Positions 32,963 to 41,600 of a stretch of DNA of 64,000 nucleotides are shown here, piece by piece (the first letter of the stretch is position 1; each line of letters opens with the position of its first letter). The notes under the pieces were generated by a model. It was given only the letters and a program-made list of their open reading frames with translations. It did not search any database and was not told the origin of the DNA. The position numbers and the translations under genes were made by a program. This DNA is from Lunularia cruciata (lineage: Eukaryota; Streptophyta; Marchantiopsida; Lunulariales; Lunulariaceae), in contig OX419755.1 in NCBI GenBank assembly GCA_948567375.1, positions 6,825,001 through 6,889,000 on the forward strand. The letters are read 5' to 3'.

Positions 32963-33388
32963 TGTAACAATATGGAGTTTAGCAATGAATTTAGTCAAGG
33001 CTAATGAAGTAGTGAATATGACAAATTAGCATAAAATATCCTAGAAATATCTAAGAAGATTCTTGGGAAGCTTCCCACTAGCTTAACTTGCACTCCAAGT
33101 AAATATTTTCTAGAAGGAAGCTTATAGAAACTTCCAACTAGCTTAGTTTGCATGCCAAGTAGGCGGATTCAAGAAGGAAGCTTCTTGAGAAGCTTCCCGA
33201 TTAACTTGGCTTGCATTCCAAGAAAGTGGTTGAAAGAAGCTTCTTGAGAAGCTTCTCAAGAGCCTTGTATTCTCCCTATAAATACAAGAGCCAAAGCTCA
33301 TGCTAGGCATTCAGAGTTTTCCCACATTCAAGTGTCCCAATGTGATCTTCCATTCTCCTATTTCTCTCCTCGATCTCGGTCTTTTACA
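32963..33388 (+). repeat. E3 3' LTR
   Basis: 426 bp, TGTAACAATATGG to CTTTTACA, closely matching the 5' LTR. Followed by TTAGC, the target duplication with one change. Confidence 0.93.
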
Positions 33389-33664
33389 TTAGCAATGGAC
33401 TATCTTTGCACTAGTATTGTGGGTGGTATAGTTGGGGCCAAGGAGAGAGAGCATGTTCAGATTTTAGCAAGCTAGACAGTTAAGATTGGAGGGCAGACAC
33501 CTTCTATGTGTGTGAGAAGATGGTAAAGTGCAGGTAGTACAACTTCTATCTTAGAGACCACAATTTATCTATCATATTCATGAGGAACTAGGACATTTTG
33601 GAGTAAAGCATACATATAGCTTACACCAGAGTCATTGTTGGTGGCGCGGTATGCAGACCTATGT
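33389..33664 (+). pseudogene. H integrase zinc-binding region, truncated
   Basis: Reads VVQLLS, a stop, then FIYHIHEELGHFGVKHTYSL and HCWWRGMQ (about 33530-33655), the HH part of the Ty3 integrase zinc finger (H...H...WW..M). The expected C..C of the finger and the catalytic core are absent: homology ends where repeat X begins at 33665. Confidence 0.82.
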
Positions 33665-35121
33665 ATGCACTCTCACGATCTATAGGTCATCACTTCCTAC
33701 CTCACCAAAGAGAAACAGAGGTAGTCTGATTGATCATCACTCCAGCCTCACTACCAAGAGCACACCATAGCACCAATGCTCTAAAGTCAAGGCACCTCAC
33801 ACAAATGTGATGCACAAACAAGAAGTAGAGAATGGAGAGAGTCCAATCACAAGAAATCTAAACAAAAATCCTCCATCTCAAAAATAACACTAGATTGACT
33901 CTACCGCCATTTGGCATTTGATATAATATGAATTATCAACTTCCTAAGCTATCAAGATCACCAAGAATGGGATCAAATTGTCTCTCCTAGCCAAAGCTAC
34001 AAGTGTATAGATAATAGTGGAGCAGTCACTAGGACAACAAGTGAGGGTGGAAAAGTTGACTAGGGCACCAATCTAGGAACCAAAGATCTAAGGTCAAACC
34101 CTATTGTGCACAATCTAGCAAGATAGACAGATTTTTGCCAAACAAATCTACTCTAAACTAGCTAGCACTTCTGGCCTTTGTAGCCTTTCATAGCCCACAG
34201 CCCTATACCTTGAAGCCTCTAAATGCCCAAATGAGGCCTTTCTTCTTGCGCTTTGAACCCTCTCTCAATTTGGCAAACAAGCAAAACTCCTCCAAATTTG
34301 GCCAAAATCTGACATAAACTCCAGCAAAAATCTGACATAGATCCCTACAGTTGGCTAACTGCCAACTCCTTTGCTAACTCAGAAATTGCTTCTCTTTGCT
34401 CAAAATTTGGCCAGCACTTCCGCACACCGTATGTCTCATTGCCAAATCTACATCAATCCAACGAGCTTTTTCACACTAGGGAAAACTTGAACTCCGATCG
34501 AGCTACCAATGATTAGCAAGTCTTGGAGATACTACCAACACTCTCAATTTGTACACCCGATTTCCCCTTGACTTCACTTCTCTGGTGCAATCAATTTGTT
34601 TACACAACTCAAATCACACTCAATCGGATCAATATTTGATCTATCACTCAATAATCTACCAAAAATTGGGCACTAATTATTGTCAAGCCACATCCATTCT
34701 AGCTAAGAGAATTCATGGAACGCTCGTTGGCCTCTATCCACCATAACCAAGAACTCAAAGGTTCAATATGAGAGAAGTGAGCTCTCTGGAGCTGCACTTT
34801 GAAACTATACTCCTTGGACTTGAACTAGTTCTCAAACCAACCCTAATGGTTTTGTTGATGGCACACCTGACGTTCAAAATGATGCAAGTGACGGTGGGCC
34901 CCACCATGTAGTCAGTACCTCAAACACAAAATCTGTCCGTCAACAAGTAGTCTATGAGTAACAACCAAAATACTCTTGACTACGAACACAACTATTTCAG
35001 AGTCCAAGCAATCTTGATGCAACGTTACAAATGGCATGACATTTGCTCTTGTAGAGCATAAGAGAGAAATCTCCTAAGTGTAAAGTGCTTCGCTCTCTCC
35101 ACTTTGTTGGACTCTAACTCA
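33665..35121 (+). repeat. Repeat X, right copy, LTR-like with primer site
   Basis: About 1457 bp from TGCACTCTCACG (TG at 33667) to CTCTAACTCA, directly followed by TTGGTATCAG (35122-35131), an initiator-Met-type primer-binding site. The TG...CA ends plus the primer site suggest a 5' LTR on the plus strand. Inverted relative to 6240-7335; the 34608-35041 part recurs at about 63380-63811. No coding region. Retroviral internal sequence after the primer site is missing; copia gag follows within 30 bp. Confidence 0.6.
34045..34105 (+). other. tRNA-like sequence in right X copy
   Basis: Same tRNA-like segment as 6890-6955 in opposite orientation: AAGTTGACTAGGGCACCA (D-arm-like) through AAGGTCAAACCCTATT (B-box-like). 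Its conservation between the two X copies shows it belongs to X. Confidence 0.4.
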
Positions 35122-35147
35122 TTGGTATCAGAATCTCTAATACCATG
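35122..35147. other. Two primer-binding-site-like motifs head to head
   Basis: TTGGTATCAGAATC on the plus strand and TGGTATTAGAGATTC on the minus strand overlap in one near-palindrome between the X LTR end (CA at 35120-35121) and copia gag. Confidence 0.5.
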
Positions 35148-35148
35148 T

Positions 35149-35244
35149 CCAACAATCATAATTGTCTAGGATAGGTTTCACATCACTAGACCATGACATA
35201 TAATTGTACTCACTAAATTTCTCTAGCTCTTTGAGTTCTCTCAT
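35149..35244 (-). pseudogene. Copia gag N-terminal fragment
   Basis: From ATG at 35244 the minus strand reads MRELKELEKFSEYNYMSW and continues to ILDNYDCW, then runs into repeat X. L.KF....Y..W is the usual start of copia gag. It follows the primer site and 5' LTR at the expected distance, so the remaining gag was lost to the X/H insertion. Confidence 0.7.
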
Positions 35245-35255
35245 CAAAGCCAATA

Positions 35256-35274
35256 CAAATGTGTGCTCATAACC
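35256..35274 (-). other. Copia primer-binding site, internal initiator-tRNA type
   Basis: Minus strand after the LTR end (TTCTTATCA) reads GGTTATGAGCACACATTTG. The first ten bases are complementary to the anticodon arm of initiator Met tRNA (family GGTTATGAGCCCAG), as known for copia of Drosophila and for some plant and algal copia elements that prime from a half tRNA. Confidence 0.55.
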
Positions 35275-35750
35275 TGATAAGAATTATTGTTCTCACTAAA
35301 TGAAGTTGAAGTTCTATCCTCAATCATTCCGACTTCTGATGTATAAGACATCTTAGCACTCAATTTTCCTTATTATCTCACCACAATAGACACTCTTGAT
35401 TGCTCACCACAATACTCAGCTCTCTTTCTCTTACCCTCTCTGACCTTTTAAAGATAGTATACAACAATTCACTCGTGCAACATGATCGACACCCCAAGAT
35501 AAACAGCATAGAAAACACCTTAAACCATACACAAAGAACACCCCATGTTAGAGAACGCACTTTTCCAAACTCTGAAACACAAATTTATACACAGATTTAA
35601 AAGCTAGAATGCTACTTTGCATAGTCCTACGTGTGATTGCACTCCACTTTACACTAATAAGATAATGAACCCTAAAAGTACCTGAACTAGAACCACAAAA
35701 CTAAAGATGATATTGAAGTAAAAATTAACTAAATCTAACCGAGTATAACA
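35275..35750 (-). repeat. Copia 5' LTR
   Basis: 476 bp; on the minus strand TGTTATACTCGG to TTCTTATCA. Aligns with 2102-2572 over its length but with many substitutions, so the copia insertion is old relative to E2. Confidence 0.78.
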
Positions 35751-37860
35751 ATCCTGCCTCGTCTTTTGAATGTTTCCCAGACTTATTCGGCCTAATCCAC
35801 GCTGATATAATCACGTTGATATATTCTAGTCTCTCCGTAGAACTTTTTGTTCTTTCCTTTGACATTGCCACCACTAACTTTCGATGTCCTTTTACTTCAA
35901 GCGACTCATGGCCCTACGGTTCTCTCTCGGCATTGCTTCTTTGCACTATTAATCACCCATTACTGTGTTATTTATAGTTAGTGCCTAATCCTATACCTTA
36001 AATCAAGTGTTTTTATACCGTCTAGATTTAACAGGGCCAGGTGAGCAGTAATGTTTTGTGGAAGTGTCATCTTTTCATTAATGCGTTTTATATTGCACAA
36101 ATACATTCTCTCGTTTGGTTGACGTGGTTTATATGGAAATGTGGTGACAAGTAGTGCCCAAAATTCAAAGAACTATTTCCCAGTGTATTCTTAGAACCTG
36201 AATAATATTTTGTATTTTGATATACATATACCATAGCGGTTTCATTTCCAACAAATGAATAATGTCTTCGTGTTAAGAGAGCTAACTTTAGAGAATCTGT
36301 ACCATGATAATATTCATTTTCCACCAGTGGACGGGATCTTCTTGTTAAGAAGGCTGACGGACACTTTATGATAAGCGAAATAAAACACTAGAGGACAGAG
36401 GCCCTTAGATATCTAGAGATGTTTCTATGAGATTCATTTTCATAGGCCCTTAGACATCTAGAGGTGTATCTATGACATTCATTTTGATATTCGAATACTC
36501 TGGTTCTAAACTGCATCTGGCCTTCCTCGCGTCGGAGTCCGCAATCACTCGTGGGTGCGTATCCTCCGTTCGAAGAACAGCTTCTACACACCATTGCCCA
36601 TCTATCCATCCACGATGCACTTTTTGCTTCTCCATATGCATCCACCATTATGGTTTTGGAGGCAATTTCATCTTTGGTCCTCAAACATACAACTAAAACC
36701 TGAAAAGAAGAAGATATTCATGAACAGGAGCCCTCCGAATCTTTGAACTCATGGTTTCATAAGTTACGTAAAAATTAACTTATGAAACCATGAGTTAACT
36801 GTGTTAACGCACATGAAGCGTTTACTGTGGAGTAACCAACACTCTATTCTATACCTGAAAGTCTAGTTAGTGACACTAGTATAGTACATCCTACGTATCA
36901 TGCTATCGTTATATGCGTGATCTTATACATATACAGACTATATACGTTACTCATGACCCACCTCGTCATCCACCGTACATACTATCTAAGCTAATGAAAT
37001 AAAAAAGTCTTTCTAACATTCACCTCAAGTAATTATAACATTTTGGTCATTTCTTGTTATGTACCTCTGTTGGGAAAATGGAACTTAAAATCATCGAAGA
37101 GCTTTTAGAGTTCTTGTATTTGGTTGTTCTTAGTCGATATTGATGATCTTTGCCTCCGGACTTACATTCTCAAGATGTCGAATTTGTCTTCCATAACTTT
37201 GCTGAACAGATTTTCATTCTTTATAATTTTTATTGACATCTAACTAACCCCCCTTTTGCAAATCTTGAGGACTCGCTTGCCTCTTCGGAAATCCTAAATC
37301 ATGAAATGAAACACGAGTATTCGCTATTTGAAAGAGAATCTACATAACGTTAAAGGAATATAGAATATCTAATAATTGACTTTAGTCTTCAGGGTCCTCT
37401 CTCTTTTTACTTTCAAACTAGAGAACTTCACTAAAGATCAGAACTGGAGTAGATTTCAAGTGCCAAGACCATGACAAGGGTGACAAAGCAGCACCTGGAG
37501 GACCTGGAGTTACCTCCTTACACTCTCTAACATCGCCTCCGCGTGGAGCCTTGCTGGAGAAACACAGAGGAAAGACTGTAGGTTCTGTCGAATCAGAGTC
37601 GGGCTTCTGACTGATCACGTGGTCTGTACCCGGTCATCAGAAAAGCACACAGTCCTTGTTGGCAGAATCAATACTTGATTTGAGTGGACTTTCTATCCAC
37701 GTCAGATGAATCACTGAATTTGATTGGCGAAAATATCCAGGTCACTGGTACAACTCGGCGATTAAGTCAAAGGAGTTGTATGGAAGAAACATAACCTCCC
37801 TCACTTCGTGGGCCGTGAACATCTCTATCCCTTTTCCTTTTCCTCTGAGCTTTCGGGAGA
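35751..37860. other. Intergenic, no gene recognised
   Basis: Mixed sequence with only short ORFs. It holds a 45-bp imperfect tandem pair (36401-36445, 36446-36490; GCCCTTAGA.ATCTAGAG), a palindrome CCGTTC-GAA-GAACAG at 36566-36580 that resembles sites inside CLPX introns, and a perfect 21-bp hairpin at 36746-36796. Confidence 0.5.
36746..36796. repeat. Perfect inverted repeat, 21-bp arms and 9-bp loop
   Basis: Left arm 36746-36766 (AACTCATGGTTTCATAAGTTA begins it) is exactly complementary to 36776-36796; the loop is CGTAAAAAT. No T-run or gene end is next to it. Confidence 0.95.
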
Positions 37861-38614
37861 GACATACAGACAGAGGGGAAGGAAGTGATGGCGGAGGGGA
37901 GGCCTTGTTTTGTCACTTCCTAATCCATGTAGATTGTACCGGTGGCTTCATTTAATTCAACACTCAAGCAATCAGATCAGCCCGAGGGAAGACGGAGGGG
38001 AAGAGAGGAACGGTGAATTACACAATTTCGGTGTTGCGTAAGGGCATTCTAACTGCCTATGAGATAGTGTAGTCCTCGGTGGAGAGAGGGAGGAGGGGTT
38101 GGGGGGAGAGAGAGAGAGACAGGAGAGGTGGGGGAAGTAGTCCGAGGGGTAATGGAAGGAATTGAAGATCTGCAGCGCTTGTGCGTATAATGTGGATTGT
38201 GTTTTGGAGTGTTTAGGAGTCGGGCGTAAATTTTCTCTTATCTCTCCCTCTTCCTCTTTTGTATCTGATTCGGTCAGGTTCTCTCTCTGCCTTTGTCTAG
38301 GGTGTCCGGGGCTTTTCTCAAGAGTTAGTGACGGTCTCCCGTCGCTGCGTCTGTTTGCCGATGTAATTGTGTTCTGGCCGTCTGCTTACAATTCGGTGTC
38401 GAAGATAGGTAGGTGATAGACACCATTGAGGTTGCAGGGGGCCTTGTTGTTGACAGTTAGTCTTTGATTCTCCCGTTGGGCGAAGGTAGCGGGTGAAGAA
38501 AATTTTGGTACGCTGGAGCAGGTTTATTGAGCAAATGTGTTGATGATGCGGGGCGGAAGTTGAGTTGAGTGACGCAAGAACGTGTATCCCGTATTCGACA
38601 TCCAAATTGTCAGA
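37861..38614 (+). promoter_or_regulatory. CLPX upstream region and 5' leader
   Basis: GA/CT-rich sequence with AGAGAGAGAGAGA at 38106-38118 and CTCTCTCTGCC near 38280, typical of plant 5' leaders. The first in-frame ATG of the CLPX frame is at 38615. A GTG at 38582 is in frame but not used as a start. The transcription start could not be placed, and no firm TATA box was identified. Confidence 0.45.
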
Positions 38615-41600
38615 ATGGCGTTAGTCCGCTGGAGGAAGCTGCAAGCTGCCATGATTATGGCAGCTGGTAATCAGGCAAAACAAAGCGGAAATGGACTTCT
38701 ATTTTCTAGGCTCACTACCCCAACCCTAATTCCCTTACTACCTCTGTCCTGCGCTAGTCCAGTGGCTCCCGCTTGTTTCCATCCCTCAATTGTACATAAT
38801 TCAATTGGCTTTCATACCCTGCCTCAGATGTCCCAGAAGCATAATGACTCCAATATTTCTTCTTGGGAGAATAGAAAGTTAGGCCAATCACGAACTGCGA
38901 CCATGAAGAAGATGCAGACTTCGTCATTACAAGATGGCAAGAGAGAAGAAAGAAGTGTATCGGCCACTCCTATTGGTACTGATGCTAATCAAGATCAAGG
39001 TAGGGGTGACAACTTCAAGCCTTCTGCTGGAAATAGCTTGGTTCCTGCTACCACTATAGATAAGATTCAACTCGATAATTTGATATTGGAGTCCGCAAGA
39101 TGGCAAGCCTCTAGAAGGCATGGTCATGGGGATATACCTCAGCACTGGCACCAGGGACCTGGCATCACTCTCCCACCCGCAGTTGCGATCCAAGCACCAC
39201 CTAACCCGCCTTTCCCTCCCAACACCACTTTAATTCGAACTCAGCCTGGAACAGGTGGTTCTGGAGGTGGTGGTGGTTTTGGATCCAGAGAAAACTGGGC
39301 TGGAACTGGAATCGGCAAAGAGCTCCCTACTCCCAAGGAAATATGTGCCGCACTCGACAAGTTTGTCGTTGGGCAAGAGCGAGCGAAAAAAGTGAGTCCG
39401 AGTTTCCTGCGTCTTGAATATCTATGGGTGTGCAGACTATATGTACCATGCTCCACCTGTGTTTTGGCATTAGGTTGTTAACCTGTCAGAATTACCAGAT
39501 TAACCTGTCCAGAAATGCGGATCTATACCGTGCGTTTATCTACCTCACTATCTCATCTCATTTTTCACTGTCTATAAGAAACATGACGTCAGTTGTTTGG
39601 TGAAAATAATTGCCATACTCTAGTCTGCACCTTGAACTAACATTTCTGTATCCTTCCAGATCCTTGCGGTGGCTGTGTACAACCATTACAAGCGTATCTT
39701 GTTCGAGTCCATGCGGAAAGCCAACTTCAAGCCTTCAACTGCCGAGGGGTAATGGTCTTACCTTGTTAAAGTATGTGTAGGAGACGAGTTTTGATAATTT
39801 CAGCCCCAGATAACGTTATATGAGGCTGTTTTGAACCTCATATGCCCCTTATTTTTCAGAGTGTATTGTATTTTGAGTCATTAGTAAAATCTGGTTGTTA
39901 TTCTACAGTTCAACAGGAGTTCTTTATGAAGAGGAATGTGAGGAGAATGACGGTGTTGAACTGGAGAAAAGCAACGTTCTGTTAATGGGTCCTACAGGAT
40001 CTGGTATATCCTCAATTCTTGATTTCTTATGAATTGAGTTTCGCTGAAGATATAGCCTATCCTGCTCTGGATCCACCGTTCTTCGAACGGCTTCTGCTCT
40101 CTTCTCCTAATATCCTGATCTGGCAAGGACTAGAACAAAACTTTTTTATCAAGTTTACATTTCTGCAGAGAATCAACCAGTAATGTGTATCCTGTTCCAC
40201 AGTTATCTATATTGTTGCAGGACACCTTGGTACTCTTGTTACCCGGCTGCAATTCTACGGATGATTCTAACATGTTTTGTTTTGATCAATTGAACAGGAA
40301 AGACGCTTCTAGCCAAAACTCTCGCTAGGTTTGTCAACGTTCCATTTGTGATTGCAGATGCCACCACCCTCACCCAGGTACACAACGTGATACAGAACAT
40401 TGCCTGTAAAAGTCCGGTGAACTGTCCTTAATTGATGATAAGTTGTGGAGTTTGCATCGGGGATATAAAGGTCATTGTACTCAGAAGCTCCCAAGTCGCT
40501 TCTCTTTTGCAGCTGGCTTTCTAACTTGACTCGTACTTTGTTCTTTCTCAGGCTGGATACGTTGGAGAAGATGTGGAGTCTATTCTTTACAAGCTTCTTA
40601 TGGTACGTGTTAGATACTTCTGTGTGCTTTGTCTGGAAGCGTTCACACCTGTATTTATTACGGAATGTTAGAACCCCCCAACTCCTGGGCTAGTCAGGAG
40701 TTTGTGATAAATGGAGAACATCAAACTGATAATTTGTCTCTCCTTCGGATTTTCCTCAGGCCGCCGAATTTAATGTTCCAGCAGCACAGCAGGGCATTGT
40801 GTATATTGATGAGGTGGACAAAATCACCAAGAAGGTCCGTACGTCTTGCCCAACCGTTTTTGGATGAATTAGTCCAAGCATGTTCTGTACTGGACCGAGA
40901 ATTGGCAAGTCTACTGATTCTTTCATAATAAAACTATGGCCAACTGAGTAAAAGAAGAGAGCATATATGCCCTGCTGACGTTGATGCATATGGTCTCATC
41001 TTCCCGCCTGGAACTCTTGCTCAGCAAGTAAAGTGACATACTGGTCTTCGTTAATCTTGCAGGCAGAAAGCCTGAACATTAGCAGGGATGTTTCTGGAGA
41101 AGGCGTGCAACAAGCACTTTTGAAGATGTTGGAGGGAACGGTAAGTTGGATATAGAAGTTGCCCCGCTCGCTAAATCTGATGATCACTTTTCAAGTATGT
41201 TTGCATAGTCATGGTTAGCATATACAGTGGTCAGAGGGATTGTATATATCTGCAGCAAGGCTTGCGTTCTCTCTAAATTGGGGGCTCTGAAAATGGGAAT
41301 TAAGTATTGAGTCTGCTTTCTTCGGAACAACGCTGGAGCATTCGGCAACTGGTCTGCGTACGGCCCAATGTGGATGTATCACAGTAAATATCCTGGCCTT
41401 TGGTTATACTTTGATACTGATCACGCTCTTTAACGCAGCAGGTTGTAAATGTACCCGAGAAGGCCCAATGTGGATGTATCACAGTAAATATCCTGGCCTT
41501 TGGTTATACTTTGATACTGATCACGCTCTTTAACGCAGCAGGTTGTAAATGTACCCGAGAAGGGAGCTCGCAAGCATCCAAGGGGCGATCATATTCAGGT

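Larger units (their letters stand above)
24393..33388 (+). mobile_element. Ty3/gypsy chromovirus E3 with a 3.3-kb foreign insert
   Basis: LTRs 24393-24818 (5') and 32963-33388 (3'), both 426 bp; target duplication TTAGT/TTAGC with one difference. Primer site TTAGTATCAGAATAGG at 24819-24834; polypurine tract GTGGTGGGGGAATA ends at 32962. Internal order gag, protease, RT, RNase H (split at 27815/31157), integrase, C-terminal module. The most degraded of the three family members by stops. Inserted in H after the RNase H. Confidence 0.93.
7336..33664 (+). mobile_element. Truncated Ty3/gypsy element H encoding a cytosine methyltransferase, split by E1, E2 and E3
   Basis: With the three younger insertions removed, the plus strand reads in order gag-like region (7336-8317 plus 13967-15290), aspartic protease (about 15300-15640), C5-cytosine methyltransferase (about 15990-16970), reverse transcriptase (17290-17828 plus 23234-23700), RNase H (23700-24392) and the integrase zinc-binding region (33389-33660). 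The rest of integrase and both LTRs are missing; each end abuts an inverted copy of repeat X. Frameshifts and stops occur in every domain. The continuity of protein homology across each E insertion, together with the duplicated 5-bp targets, shows that E1, E2 and E3 inserted into H. Confidence 0.8.
2102..35750 (-). mobile_element. Outer Ty1/copia retrotransposon carrying nested insertions
   Basis: Two related LTR-like sequences in the same orientation (2102-2572 and 35275-35750) bracket copia domains that read on the minus strand: gag start at 35244-35149, then protease, integrase, RT and RNase H from 6233 down to about 2580. Most of gag is missing and replaced by repeat X and the gypsy element H with its own insertions. 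The 3' LTR is preceded on the minus strand by a short purine stretch after the RNase H end (CATCAAGTGAAAA), the usual copia polypurine position. No matching 5-bp target duplication was found (TATGA on the left, ATCCT on the right). The coding region is full of stops, so the element is dead. Confidence 0.8.

Noticed and set aside
38162-38416. 84-codon ORF in the CLPX leader
   Set aside because: Starts with TTG, no homology, and lies in CT-rich 5' leader sequence.
41442-41461. First copy of the exon 8 start as a real alternative exon
   Set aside because: It runs into duplicated intron sequence and shifts the frame by 100 nt; no downstream donor gives a conserved product.
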